Assembly (NCBI GenBank): GCA_944325345.1
Contig: CALUZV010000003.1
Coordinates: 1-64,000 of the forward strand
Reading direction: 5' to 3'
DNA: 64,000 nt
Source: an uncultured Parabacteroides sp.
GTDB taxonomy: Bacteria > Bacteroidota > Bacteroidia > Bacteroidales > Tannerellaceae
The notes beneath the pieces are model-generated. The model was given only the letters and a program-made list of their open reading frames with translations, searched no databases and had not been told where the DNA came from. Positions 8,056 through 16,504 of the stretch are shown here, piece by piece. How positions within the stretch are numbered: position 1 is the stretch's first letter; each line of letters starts with the position of its first letter. A program made the translations under genes and the position numbers.

Positions 8056-9777
8056 ATGAAATCATACAAACTCATGGATAAAAAAAGAACTTACTTCCTC
8101 GCTTTGGCCGCCTTGTGCCTCATCGCGCTTTTCCTCTTCTTGGGCGAATCGTCGTTTCACACACGGGGCGAACCCCGCGAAGCCGTCGTCGCCCTCTCGA
8201 TGCTCGAACGCGGGAACTGGATTTTGCCCGTAAACAACGGTGTGGACATCGCCTATAAGCCGCCCTTGTTCCACTGGATGATTGCCGCCACCTCCTCGCT
8301 CGCCGGTTCCGTCTCGGAATACACCGCGCGCTTCCCGTCGGCCCTCGCCTTGACGGTGATGCTCCTCGCGGGCTTCCTCTTTTTTGCCAAACGCCGGGGC
8401 ACGGAGCTTGCGATGGTTACCTCGCTGCTGACCTTGACAAACTTCGAGGTGCACCGCGCCGGGTTGAACTGTCGCGTCGATATGCTCCTCGCCGCGTTTA
8501 TGGTGCTGGCGCTCTATCAGCTATACTTCTGGTACGAGCGAAATCTGAAGGGCATCCCCTGGCTTGCCATCCTCTTTATGGGCGGTGCCGCGCTGACGAA
8601 AGGGCCGGTGGGCATCGTCGTCCCCTGCCTCGTGGCCTTCGTCTTCTTATTAATTAAAGGAAAGAAATTCTTGCCGCTGTGCGGAAAGTTCATCGTCGTG
8701 GGACTGCTCTCGTGCGTGCTGCCCCTCGTGTGGTATGTCGCTGCCTATCAGCAAGGAGGGGAGCGCTTCTTGGCTTTAGTCTTGGAGGAAAACTTCCTGC
8801 GTTTCGCGGGCAAGATGTCCTACGCTTCGCACGAAAACCCGGCGTATTACAACGTCCTGACGCTCCTCGCCGGCTTCGTTCCCTATACCCTCTTCGTCGT
8901 CATCTCCCTCTTCGTTTTGAAATACAAGAAGCCTGATTTCCACGGCCTCTGGGGTCAGACGAAAGCGGCAATCGCCTCCATGGACGATACCCGCCTCTAC
9001 GCCCTCGTCAGCGCCGCCGTCATCTTCATCTTCTATTGCATCCCGAAGAGCAAGCGCAGCGTTTACCTCCTCCCGATGTACCCCTTCGTGGCGTATTTCC
9101 TGGCCGAATACTTTCTGTATCTCCGGCGGAAACACCCGCAGGTCATCCGCGTTTCGACTTGGATACTGGCCATCCTCAGTACGGCCTTATTCCTTGTCTT
9201 CGTGGTCGTTCGCTTGGGGTTGATTCCCGAATCGTGGATATGCGGGCGGCATCCCGAAGAGACATGGGCCTACATCGAAGCCATCCGCACCGCGCCCCTC
9301 GGCCTTTGGAACGGCTTGCTCATCCTCTTGCCCTTCGGCATCCTCGCGGACTTCGTTTGGCGATTGCGCCGTCGCGCCGCGAACCTCCTCCCGACGCTCT
9401 TCGGCTTTGTCATCACCGTTTTCATCGCCTTGGACGGCTTCTACCAGCCGACGGTACTCAACGTGAAGTCCGACAAGCCGATGGCGCAACACATCGCCAC
9501 CCTCGTGCCCGACGGTCGCCTCTATTCCTACCGCAAAAACTTCGTGGAGGGCAACCGGATGCACCCCTTCACCCTTAACTTCTACCTCGGTGACCGCATC
9601 GTCCCCTTCCAGGACTTCGCCCCGGTTGAGGGCTACCTCGTGATGGGTGAAAACGAGCTGGCAAACTTCCAGGAGACCTACGGCACCACCTACACCCTCA
9701 AGGACTTATACGACTCCAACCGCCGTAGCTGCGACGACCATAGCGTCGTGCATTTGTATTGGTTCGAGAAGCGGTGA
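8056..9777 (+). CDS. GT39/ArnT-like membrane glycosyltransferase
   Basis: A 573-residue multi-pass inner-membrane protein. After TM1 comes the periplasmic loop RGEPREAVVALSMLERGNW...YKPPLFHW, the conserved catalytic-loop pattern of ArnT/protein-mannosyltransferase-type enzymes. These move a sugar from a polyprenyl-phosphate donor to lipid A or another acceptor. About ten hydrophobic segments and a soluble C-terminal domain follow. The start could be residue 7 (8074). The last 16 bp of the gene, including the stop, are repeated exactly after the toxin-antitoxin module downstream. The GT2 gene at 11899 could supply the polyprenyl-linked sugar, but this is inference. Confidence 0.88.
   Translation: MKSYKLMDKKRTYFLALAALCLIALFLFLGESSFHTRGEPREAVVALSMLERGNWILPVNNGVDIAYKPPLFHWMIAATSSLAGSVSEYTARFPSALALTVMLLAGFLFFAKRRGTELAMVTSLLTLTNFEVHRAGLNCRVDMLLAAFMVLALYQLYFWYERNLKGIPWLAILFMGGAALTKGPVGIVVPCLVAFVFLLIKGKKFLPLCGKFIVVGLLSCVLPLVWYVAAYQQGGERFLALVLEENFLRFAGKMSYASHENPAYYNVLTLLAGFVPYTLFVVISLFVLKYKKPDFHGLWGQTKAAIASMDDTRLYALVSAAVIFIFYCIPKSKRSVYLLPMYPFVAYFLAEYFLYLRRKHPQVIRVSTWILAILSTALFLVFVVVRLGLIPESWICGRHPEETWAYIEAIRTAPLGLWNGLLILLPFGILADFVWRLRRRAANLLPTLFGFVITVFIALDGFYQPTVLNVKSDKPMAQHIATLVPDGRLYSYRKNFVEGNRMHPFTLNFYLGDRIVPFQDFAPVEGYLVMGENELANFQETYGTTYTLKDLYDSNRRSCDDHSVVHLYWFEKR
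9762..9777 (+). repeat. 16-bp direct repeat, left copy
   Basis: GTTCGAGAAGCGGTGA forms the last codons and stop of the GT39 gene. An exact second copy is at 10478-10493, directly after the toxin stop codon. The two copies bracket 700 bp that hold only the toxin-antitoxin pair and its promoter. Confidence 0.9.
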
Positions 9778-9793
9778 TTCCGAATATTCTTCG

Positions 9794-9801
9794 TACCTTT
9801 G
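9794..9801 (+). promoter_or_regulatory. -7 box for the toxin-antitoxin pair
   Basis: TACCTTTG, 33 bp before the antitoxin start; it lies inside the segment bounded by the 16-bp direct repeat. Confidence 0.7.
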
Positions 9802-9833
9802 TTCCAAGTTTTAATAGAAAATCCTAAAGAATC

Positions 9834-10073
9834 ATGACACAGATATTAGTAACCATCGAAGACCGCTCTATCGCGAACCAGCTGCTGAAAGCAATCGAGA
9901 AACTGAAGGGTGTCGTCAATGCATCTCTCTATGAAGACGTGCCCGCAGCGAATCCTGCAAAACCCGCCGAAACCTATTCCGCCCGCATCCGGCGTCTCCG
10001 GGGAATCGCAAAAAACATTTCGGCAGAAGATATTGAAAAGGATGAACGGTTGGCCTATTTGTTAGAGAAATGA
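9834..10073 (+). CDS. Putative antitoxin (VapB-like)
   Basis: A 79-residue protein directly upstream of a PIN-domain toxin and overlapping it by 4 bp (ATGA), the usual antitoxin-toxin arrangement. The N-terminal half (MTQILVTIEDRSIANQLLKAIEKLKGV) looks like a beta-helix-helix dimer module. The charged C-terminal half (SARIRRLRGIAKNISAEDIEKDERLAYLLEK) resembles the toxin-wrapping tail seen in Bacteroidetes PIN-toxin partners. Assignment rests mainly on context. If typical, it would repress its own promoter at 9794 and neutralise the toxin. Confidence 0.7.
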   Translation: MTQILVTIEDRSIANQLLKAIEKLKGVVNASLYEDVPAANPAKPAETYSARIRRLRGIAKNISAEDIEKDERLAYLLEK

Positions 10074-10477
10074 AGACGTTATTCTTAGATACCAATATCC
10101 TGGTGGATTTTGTCCTCGAACGCGAGAGGGCCGACGACGCTGCCCAGCTGTTGCAACTCGGCGAGGACGGGAAGGTGCGCATTGCCGTTTCATTCTTAAC
10201 CATAGCGAACTTGGCCTACATTATTCGAAAGGGGCGCTCCCAGGAAGAAATCTATGCCATAATCACTGATTTTCAGGAAATGTTCGATGTCCTCTCAATG
10301 GACAGCCGACAATTGAAGAAAGCCTTGCATTCCCCAGCTGCCGATTTTGAATATATATTGCAGTATCAATGTGCTCGCGCCCACCATTGCGACCTGATAA
10401 TCACCCGGAACGGCAAACATTTTCGTTTCTCGGAAATCAGAGTAGCGACACCCAAGGAATATCTGGCGAGTAGGTAA
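10070..10477 (+). CDS. PIN-domain ribonuclease toxin (VapC-like)
   Basis: A 135-residue PIN domain of the PF13470 type. The first acidic residue is D7 in FLDTNILVDF, followed by a mid-protein acidic region and AHHCDLIITRNGKHF near the C-terminus, where the last catalytic Asp lies. The characteristic ending (VATPKEYLASR) is present. VapC toxins cleave tRNA or rRNA. The full length and intact motifs suggest an active enzyme. The stop codon abuts the right copy of the 16-bp direct repeat. Confidence 0.85.
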   Translation: MKTLFLDTNILVDFVLERERADDAAQLLQLGEDGKVRIAVSFLTIANLAYIIRKGRSQEEIYAIITDFQEMFDVLSMDSRQLKKALHSPAADFEYILQYQCARAHHCDLIITRNGKHFRFSEIRVATPKEYLASR

Positions 10478-10493
10478 GTTCGAGAAGCGGTGA
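10478..10493 (+). repeat. 16-bp direct repeat, right copy
   Basis: An exact copy of the GT39 gene's final 16 bp (9762-9777). It begins at the base after the toxin stop, as expected if the module was inserted at the end of the GT39 gene with duplication of the target. Confidence 0.9.
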
Positions 10494-10507
10494 ACGTCAT
10501 CCATCCC

Positions 10508-10640
10508 AACCTCGTGCCAGCACGAGGTTATAAATAGCCGTAGGTTTCAACCTGCGGTGTAAGGAGAGCGTCATGTTTAGCCCGGCATTTCAATGCCGGG
10601 TATAGCGCAACGCCCCCTCAACCAGGGGTTTTAACCCCGG
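10508..10640. repeat. REP-like palindrome cluster
   Basis: Four palindromes in a row: AACCTCGTG-CCAG-CACGAGGTT (10508-10529), CCGTAGGTT-TC-AACCTGCGG (10538-10557), CCCGGCAT-TTCA-ATGCCGGG (10581-10600) and GGGGTTTTAACCCC with a further CCCC arm (about 10613-10640). They resemble the extragenic palindromes associated with RAYT-type transposases in Bacteroidetes, but no such transposase lies nearby. Confidence 0.75.
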
Positions 10641-10654
10641 AGATAAGAAGATCT

Positions 10655-10875
10655 GCCGCGCGCGGCTTTGCCGACGGCTCAGGAGAAGCAGGAGCGGCGC
10701 GCTCCTGTCTGCCGACGGTTGCGGAGAGCCAGGAGCGTGGCGCTCCTGCTTCCCAACGAGCCAGGAGACTCAGGAGCGCGTCGCGCCGTTTTGCCGACGA
10801 GCGTGGAGACTCCGGTGCGGCACGCTCTTGCTTGCCGACAATCGCGGAGAGTGCGGCGCGCGCTACTCCTATATA
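10655..10875. repeat. 41-bp tandem palindrome array L
   Basis: GCCGACG-like unit starts fall at 10670, 10711, 10752, 10793 and 10834, an exact 41-bp step. Each unit carries a GC-rich inverted repeat such as CAGGAGC-N-GCTCCTG. It adjoins the REP-like cluster and lies between the toxin gene and the gene at 10984. The remainder to 10983 is AT-rich leader. Confidence 0.85.
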
Positions 10876-10983
10876 TTTTTTCCCGATTTTATTTTTTATC
10901 TACGAAGAAATGCTTACATTCGTTCCGAAAATAGAACGAAGAGCTATAGCTCTTTTTTGTTTAACAAGAAAATATGTAAAGAA

Positions 10984-11814
10984 ATGGCTGATATTAAATC
11001 GATTGATGCTGGGCACATGAACAACGGCGCCCACTTCACCTACATGACCAACGTCCTCAACCGCGCGGAAGCCGATGAGCATATCAAGGTGGATGCCGCT
11101 ACGCAGGTGGCTGACCTCAAGGCGGCTCTGGCTATGGAGGACAAGTATTTCAAGACGTCGGACAAGAACCTGAAGACAGACATCATCGCGGCGGCCGATG
11201 CCGAGCGCGACAAGTTGTGCCGGAACTATCTAAAGACGCTCAAAGCGTTGATGAACATGCCGGACGAGACGATCGCAAACTCGGCCAAGGCGCTCGTCCA
11301 GATGTTTATCGACTACGAGTTTGACCCCGACGCGCAGCTCGACAAGCAGACGGGTATCTTGCTCAACATGGTGGCCGACTGGGAGGGCAAGCACGCCCAG
11401 GATGTTACGAACACGAATACCGGCAAGTTTGTCGAGCTTATCAAGGCGGCGAACGAGAAGGTGCACTCGCTGATGGTCGAACGCTCGGACGAGCAAAAGG
11501 AAATCCCCGTCGGTGCGCTGAAGTCGGCTCGCAAGCAGACTGACATCGCCTACCGTGCGCTCGTAAAGATGGTCAATGCACTCATCATGGTCAATGGCGA
11601 GACGGACTACGCGGACTTCGTCAAGTTCTTGAACTACGAAATCAAGCGGTACAAGGAAGAGGTTTTGAACCAGAAGGTTCCGGAGGGCACGAAGCCGGAC
11701 GACACCACGCCTGTGGACCCGACGCCGGAGGAACCCGATGAGGGCGAGGACGTGAATCCCGGACAGCCCTCGATAGACGATGACGACGAAGAGGACCGCC
11801 CCGTCGTCCAGTGA
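10984..11814 (+). CDS. Conserved protein resembling DUF6261, with an acidic Pro-rich tail
   Basis: 276 residues from the ATG at 10984; an earlier ATG at 10828 lies inside the 41-bp repeat array and was rejected. There is no signal peptide. The body (1-230) is all-helical and charged, with repeated long amphipathic helices. The tail (about 232-276) is a low-complexity Pro/Glu/Asp run (TPVDPTPEEPDEGEDVNPG, then DDDDEEDRP). The body resembles Bacteroides DUF6261 proteins, but this is from memory of the family. Function is unknown. A terminator follows immediately. Confidence 0.65.
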   Translation: MADIKSIDAGHMNNGAHFTYMTNVLNRAEADEHIKVDAATQVADLKAALAMEDKYFKTSDKNLKTDIIAAADAERDKLCRNYLKTLKALMNMPDETIANSAKALVQMFIDYEFDPDAQLDKQTGILLNMVADWEGKHAQDVTNTNTGKFVELIKAANEKVHSLMVERSDEQKEIPVGALKSARKQTDIAYRALVKMVNALIMVNGETDYADFVKFLNYEIKRYKEEVLNQKVPEGTKPDDTTPVDPTPEEPDEGEDVNPGQPSIDDDDEEDRPVVQ

Positions 11815-11822
11815 TGCAACGA

Positions 11823-11871
11823 GAACCGAGGAGCCGGAATGCCTGAGGGCGAGCGGCTCCCCGGTTTTATT
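11823..11871 (+). terminator. Intrinsic terminator
   Basis: AACCG-A-GGAGCCG pairs with CGGCTCC-C-CGGTT and is followed by TTATT, just after the stop of the gene at 10984. Confidence 0.8.
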
Positions 11872-11898
11872 ATGTAGAAAAAGAACAGATAAGAAGGC

Positions 11899-12888
11899 AT
11901 GTCAAATCCTATTTTATACATTGTCGTCCCATGCTACAACGAGGAAGAGGTGCTACACGAGACGAACCGCCGCCTCGCCGCCCTCCTCGATTCGCTTGTG
12001 AAAGACAACATGATAGCCGCGGGCCGCATCCTCTATGTCGATGACGGCAGTCGCGACCACACCTGGCAACTCGTCGAGGAGTTTGTCGCCGCCGGCTCGC
12101 CCGTGAAGGGACTCAAACTGGCGCACAACGTCGGGCACCAGCAGGCGCTCTGGGCCGGACTCGAATATGCGGCCGCGCACGCCGACGCGGTGGTCTCCAT
12201 CGACGCCGACTTGCAGGACAACGTGGACAGCATCCGCGAGATGGTCGATTATTTCAACAAGGGCATCGATATCGTCTATGGCGTGCGGCGCGAACGCCGG
12301 ACGGATTCGTTCTTCAAAAAGACGACGGCGCAGCTTTTCTACCGCCTGATGAGCAACTTGGGGGGCGAGATTGTCTATAACCACGCCGACTTCCGGCTGA
12401 TGAGCCGGCGGGCGGTGGAAGCGTTGATGAGCTATCCGGAGCGGAACCTGTTTCTGCGTGGGATGGTCTGCTCGATGGGCTACCCCTCGGCGGTAGTCTA
12501 TTACGACAGGGAGAAACGGTTCGCGGGCGAGTCGAAATATCCGTTCAGCAAGATGCTGAGCTTCGCGGTGGACGGGATAACGTCGTTCTCGGTGCGGCCG
12601 CTGCGGTATATCGTGCTGTTGGGGCTGTTGTTCATACTCATCTCCATCGTGGCGATAATCTATGGCTTCCTTTCTTATTTGGAGGGAGATACGATACCGG
12701 GATGGACGTCACTGCTCGTCTCTATCTGGTTCATCGGAGGGATGGTAACGACGGCTATCGGGATTATCGGCGAGTATGTCGGGAAGATTTACAAGGAAGT
12801 GAAGCGTCGTCCGAGATATTTCGTGGAAAAAGTAGCCGGTATCGGGAAAGCCGGCGAGGGCGAGCCTTCGGAAAAGCCGGGGCGATAA
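11899..12888 (+). CDS. GT2 polyprenyl-phosphate glycosyltransferase (GtrB/DPM1-like)
   Basis: A 329-residue GT-A enzyme with two C-terminal membrane helices. The N-terminus IVVPCYNEEEVLHE binds the nucleotide; the metal-binding SIDADLQDN follows, then LVEEF/LAHNVGHQQALWAGL as in bactoprenol glucosyl transferases. The TM helices (about 235-300) and the cytosolic tail IYKEVKRRPRYFVEK match GtrB-type proteins. It would transfer a sugar from a nucleotide donor to undecaprenyl phosphate on the inner membrane face, giving the donor type used by GT39/GtrC enzymes. Confidence 0.9.
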   Translation: MSNPILYIVVPCYNEEEVLHETNRRLAALLDSLVKDNMIAAGRILYVDDGSRDHTWQLVEEFVAAGSPVKGLKLAHNVGHQQALWAGLEYAAAHADAVVSIDADLQDNVDSIREMVDYFNKGIDIVYGVRRERRTDSFFKKTTAQLFYRLMSNLGGEIVYNHADFRLMSRRAVEALMSYPERNLFLRGMVCSMGYPSAVVYYDREKRFAGESKYPFSKMLSFAVDGITSFSVRPLRYIVLLGLLFILISIVAIIYGFLSYLEGDTIPGWTSLLVSIWFIGGMVTTAIGIIGEYVGKIYKEVKRRPRYFVEKVAGIGKAGEGEPSEKPGR

Positions 12889-12925
12889 AAGGAACCGGCC
12901 TATTTGTTAAACGTCGGGATATCGC

Positions 12926-12933
12926 TATCTTTG
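12926..12933 (+). promoter_or_regulatory. -7 box for tsaB
   Basis: TATCTTTG, 26 bp before the tsaB start. Confidence 0.65.
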
Positions 12934-12958
12934 CATCCCGAAAAAAGAAAGAGAAAAT

Positions 12959-13657
12959 ATGGCTTGTATATTAGCAATCGAAACCTCCACGCCGGTCTGC
13001 TCGGTCGCTTTGGCGTTGGACGGGAAAGTAATCTGCGACAAAGTATCCTTCGACGGGCCCTCGCACGCGTCGTTGGTCGGTGTTTATGTCGAAGACTGTT
13101 TGAACGCGCTGAAGGGCGAGGGGCTGCGGCTCGACGCGGTAGCCGTCAGCAGCGGGCCGGGTTCGTACACAGGGCTGCGTATCGGTGCGTCAGTGGCGAA
13201 GGGCTTGTGTTTCGGCTTCGGAATACCCTTGATAGGCCTGCACACGCTGGATATCATGGCGGATATGGTTATCCGGGAAGCCGGGGAAAAGGCCGACGGC
13301 TTCTATTGCCCCATGATAGACGCGCGCCGGATGGAAGTCTATGCCGCTATATATAATAAGATAGGGGAGGAGGTGCGTCCGACGGCGGCAGACATCGTGG
13401 ATGCCGAGACCTACGCGCCGTACCTGGCCGAGGGACGGGTAACCTTCTTCGGCGATGGCTCGTCGAAGTGCAAGGGCATCATCCCGTCTGCGAACGCTGC
13501 CTTTCTGGAGAATATCTCTCCGCTGGCCTCGGGGATGATGCCGTTGGCCGAGAAAGCCTTTGCCGCGCAGCGCTTTGAGGACGTGGCGTACTTCGAACCC
13601 TTCTATCTGAAAGAGTTCAGGGCGACGATTGCGAAGAATAAAGTGCTGGGCAATTAG
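12959..13657 (+). CDS. tsaB: tRNA threonylcarbamoyladenosine biosynthesis protein TsaB
   Basis: A 232-residue ASKHA-fold protein, the partner of TsaD in making t6A37 on ANN-decoding tRNAs. It begins ACILAIETSTPVCSVAL and has the diagnostic SSGPGSYTGLRIGASVAKGL segment (about 62-81). It contains the DARRMEVYAA motif region as in E. coli TsaB. The DUF3810 gene follows after 3 bp. One codon patch (IYNKIG, 13345-13365) is an AT-rich island in otherwise GC-rich coding sequence. Confidence 0.92.
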   Translation: MACILAIETSTPVCSVALALDGKVICDKVSFDGPSHASLVGVYVEDCLNALKGEGLRLDAVAVSSGPGSYTGLRIGASVAKGLCFGFGIPLIGLHTLDIMADMVIREAGEKADGFYCPMIDARRMEVYAAIYNKIGEEVRPTAADIVDAETYAPYLAEGRVTFFGDGSSKCKGIIPSANAAFLENISPLASGMMPLAEKAFAAQRFEDVAYFEPFYLKEFRATIAKNKVLGN

Positions 13658-13660
13658 GAG

Positions 13661-14617
13661 ATGGAGTGGTACGCGCGAAACATTTTCCCCATCGTGTCCG
13701 ACGCCCTGTCGTGGCTCTCGTCCTTCTTTCCATTCTCGATGAGCGACTGCTTCATTTACGGGAGCATCATAGGTCTGTTGGGATATATCATCCTGCATAT
13801 CCGGCGTTCGCCCGGGAAGACGCTGGGGAAGGTTGGGATGTATCTGCTCGGGGTATGTCTCTGGTTCTACGCCGCTTGGGGGTTGAATTATTTTCGTGCT
13901 CCGTTCTACGAGCGGGCTGGGGTGAAGCCGCCGCGCTATGATTCCCTGGCCTTCGAGAGCTTTTTGAAGAGCTATACCGAAGAATTGAACGCCTCCTACC
14001 TTTCGGATTTCCGGATAGATACCACCCTCATCGCCCACGAGGTCAAGGCGCAGTATGCGAAGATAGCCCCACGCTTCGGGCTGAAGATGCCGAAGGAGTA
14101 CCATAGCGTCAAACCGATGATTTCCTCTTCGCTGATGAGTGCAGTAGGCGTCCTGGGCTACATCGGGCCCTTCTTTAACGAGGCGACATTGAATGCCGAG
14201 CTCCTGCCGGTACAATATCCAGCGACATACGCCCATGAGATGGCCCACGTCCTCGGGATTGCAGGTGAGGGAGAAGCTAACTTCTACGCCTGGCTCGTTT
14301 GCACCTCGTCATCAATCCCTGAGATGCGTTTCGCCGGTTGGTTTTCCCTTTTCCCATACGTTCTGGGGAATGCCTACCAAAGTCTTCCCCGCAAACAATT
14401 CGAGGAATGGACCGGGAGCATCCGTCCCGAGGTGAAACAACTGTATAATGCGAAAAACAGCTATTGGCGCGAGCGCTACAACGACATCCTTGGCGAAATA
14501 CAAGATAAAGTCTATAACTTTTACCTGAAAAGCAACCGCGTAGCGGGCGGCACCGCCAACTACAACGAGGTCCTCGCCATGGTCCTCTCCTGGCAGGCGC
14601 ATCCATTTCGTAATTAG
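13661..14617 (+). CDS. DUF3810 membrane protein with a metalloprotease-like HExxH motif
   Basis: 318 residues. Two or three N-terminal membrane helices (about 20-90) are followed by a large domain carrying AHEMAHVLGIAGEGEANFYAW at about 188-208, an HExxH...E zinc signature. The family is widespread in Bacteroidetes and Firmicutes and uncharacterised; protease activity is a prediction from the motif. It starts 3 bp after tsaB and is certainly co-transcribed, though no functional link to t6A is known. Confidence 0.85.
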   Translation: MEWYARNIFPIVSDALSWLSSFFPFSMSDCFIYGSIIGLLGYIILHIRRSPGKTLGKVGMYLLGVCLWFYAAWGLNYFRAPFYERAGVKPPRYDSLAFESFLKSYTEELNASYLSDFRIDTTLIAHEVKAQYAKIAPRFGLKMPKEYHSVKPMISSSLMSAVGVLGYIGPFFNEATLNAELLPVQYPATYAHEMAHVLGIAGEGEANFYAWLVCTSSSIPEMRFAGWFSLFPYVLGNAYQSLPRKQFEEWTGSIRPEVKQLYNAKNSYWRERYNDILGEIQDKVYNFYLKSNRVAGGTANYNEVLAMVLSWQAHPFRN

Positions 14618-14670
14618 GCGCGGCTTTTTCGTTTTCCCCTTCCATTATTTACTTCCTCCCGTCCAAATCG

Positions 14671-14678
14671 TATCTTTG
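14671..14678 (+). promoter_or_regulatory. -7 box for the LytS-type kinase gene
   Basis: TATCTTTG, 28 bp before the kinase start. Confidence 0.7.
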
Positions 14679-14705
14679 CAGAGGTTTTAAATACTTCTGA
14701 CAGAT

Positions 14706-15710
14706 ATGGAGAATATAAAGAACAGTTTTGCAATGAAGCCTCTCCTCTGGTACTTCCTGGGTGGCGTGTTTATTATCTATACAGACCTCCTCTGCATTCC
14801 TTGGCAGATGGAACAAATGGAGCCGTCCAAATATCCGGAATATTTCACCATACTTTTTCTCCGGTACCTCTTTTTTGTAGGTCTCATCGCCGGTTTAGTT
14901 CACTACAACATCGGGAAAGGGCTAAACATGACGCCCCAAAAACGCTTGTTCCGCAACTTCCTCGTCTGCGCCGCCGCCTACATCGTCTATTTCGTCGCCG
15001 TATATAGTTACCAACAGAACGTACACGGCTTGGGCGTCATCATTTTCTCTTTCTTCGCCTTGTGCATCACCTGCACGCTCGTCGGACATGTTGCCAAACT
15101 CTACTACGAGGGCAGCCAGAGGGAAATAGAAATCAGCCGCCTCCGCTCCGAAAGCTTGCAGAGCCGCTGTGATGCCCTCGCCAACCAAATCAATCCCCAC
15201 TTCTTCTTCAATTCCCTTAACAGCCTTGCCGCCTTAGTCCGCCGGGGCGACGAAAGGGTTACTTTAGACTTCATCGACAAGTTGTCCGACGTTTTCCGTT
15301 ATATCCTCCAGAGCGACAGAAAGGGCTTGGTTACGCTTGATGAAGAATTAGGGTTCGTCAATTCCTTCAAATACATGATGGAGGTTCGTTTCGCCAACAA
15401 ATTACGCTTCACCATCGAGGTGGACCCTGCAGACCGGAATCGCCTCCTTCCCGTCCTCTCGCTCCTCCCTTTGATTGATAATATAGTCGTTCATAACACG
15501 ATAGACAGCGAGCATCTCATGGCGGTATCTATCCGCATGAACGAGAAGAAAGAGCTCACCATCAGCAATCCGGTCTATCCGAAACTGATGCCTTCGCGCA
15601 CGAACGGAACGGGCCTTCAGAACCTCAAGAACCGTTTCCGCCTCCTCTGCGGAAAGGAGGTGCGCGTCGAAAACACCGGAAAACAGTTCACCGTTTTCCT
15701 TCCTTTGTAA
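14706..15710 (+). CDS. LytS/YehU-type sensor histidine kinase
   Basis: 334 residues. Four membrane helices (about 12-130) without an extracytoplasmic domain precede the His_kinase domain NQINPHFFFNSLNSL with phospho-acceptor H165. The ATPase domain has the G-box GTGLQNLKNRFRLLCG. The usual N-box, LV-ENA-KH, is here LIDNIVVHN, so the metal-coordinating Glu is replaced by Asp and the following residues differ. The protein pairs with the LytTR regulator 27 bp downstream. Input signal and targets are not visible. Confidence 0.9.
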   Translation: MENIKNSFAMKPLLWYFLGGVFIIYTDLLCIPWQMEQMEPSKYPEYFTILFLRYLFFVGLIAGLVHYNIGKGLNMTPQKRLFRNFLVCAAAYIVYFVAVYSYQQNVHGLGVIIFSFFALCITCTLVGHVAKLYYEGSQREIEISRLRSESLQSRCDALANQINPHFFFNSLNSLAALVRRGDERVTLDFIDKLSDVFRYILQSDRKGLVTLDEELGFVNSFKYMMEVRFANKLRFTIEVDPADRNRLLPVLSLLPLIDNIVVHNTIDSEHLMAVSIRMNEKKELTISNPVYPKLMPSRTNGTGLQNLKNRFRLLCGKEVRVENTGKQFTVFLPL

Positions 15711-15737
15711 ATATCTTTTCTTTTAACATAACGCCTT

Positions 15738-16499
15738 ATGAATGTATTGATAGTTGAGGATGAAAGCGCGGCATTCGAAAACCTTTCTGCCATGCTGACT
15801 CAAATTTCCCCCGAAATCCATGTGCTCGGAAACACCGAAAGTGTTTCTCAGACCGTGAAATGGTTGCAATCTCACCCTGCCCCCGATTTATTATTCATGG
15901 ATATTCACCTTTCCGACGGTTTGGCCTTTGCAATCTTCGAGCATCAAACGGTCGAAGCGCCGATAGTATTTACCACCGCCTACGACAAATACGCCATCGA
16001 AGCGTTTAAGCTTAACAGCATCGACTATTTGCTCAAACCCATCAAGGAGGGCGAGTTGCAGCGGGCGCTAAACAAATTCAGCCGCTGGAGCCGTCCGGAC
16101 ATGGAGCAATTATTGGAACGCATCAGCCAAATGAATAATAATTTCGCTGGCGAACAACATTATAATTCGCGGATACTGATTCCTTACAAGGACAAACTCC
16201 TTCCCATCGAGCTGGAGCAAGTCGCGTGCTTTTATACAACAGATAAAAACACGTCGGTCATCTTGCGGGACGGGAAAAAATTTCCTTACTCCAAAACATT
16301 AGATCAAATCATGCAGCGACTTGACCCCGCGCGCTTTATAAGGGCAAATAAGCAGTTCATTTTGGCCCGCCACAGCATAGAAAGTCTTACCATCTGGTTC
16401 GACAGCCGCTTGCTCGTCCGGCTGGACGTGGAGACGCCTGAACGAATCTATGTCAGCAAAAATAAGGCATCCGAGTTCAAGCAGTGGATGGTTTCCTGA
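15738..16499 (+). CDS. LytTR-family response regulator
   Basis: 253 residues. Receiver domain: acidic pair E7/D8, phosphorylation site D55 in LLFMDIHLSDG, Thr/Ser near VFTTAYDKYAIEAF, and Lys in YLLKPI at about 104. After a linker (130-150) comes a LytTR DNA-binding domain (about 150-250) with the typical IPYKDKLLPIELEQVACFYT and RANKQFILARHSIESL segments. It forms a two-component pair with the kinase upstream. A palindrome array follows directly after the stop. Confidence 0.93.
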   Translation: MNVLIVEDESAAFENLSAMLTQISPEIHVLGNTESVSQTVKWLQSHPAPDLLFMDIHLSDGLAFAIFEHQTVEAPIVFTTAYDKYAIEAFKLNSIDYLLKPIKEGELQRALNKFSRWSRPDMEQLLERISQMNNNFAGEQHYNSRILIPYKDKLLPIELEQVACFYTTDKNTSVILRDGKKFPYSKTLDQIMQRLDPARFIRANKQFILARHSIESLTIWFDSRLLVRLDVETPERIYVSKNKASEFKQWMVS

Positions 16500-16504
16500 C
16501 GGTG

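Noticed and set aside
7983..8075. Longer N-terminus for the HAD phosphatase
   Set aside because: It would span the gene's own -7 box and the divergent promoter; the family's usual start is at MEEKKYAIFDFDG.
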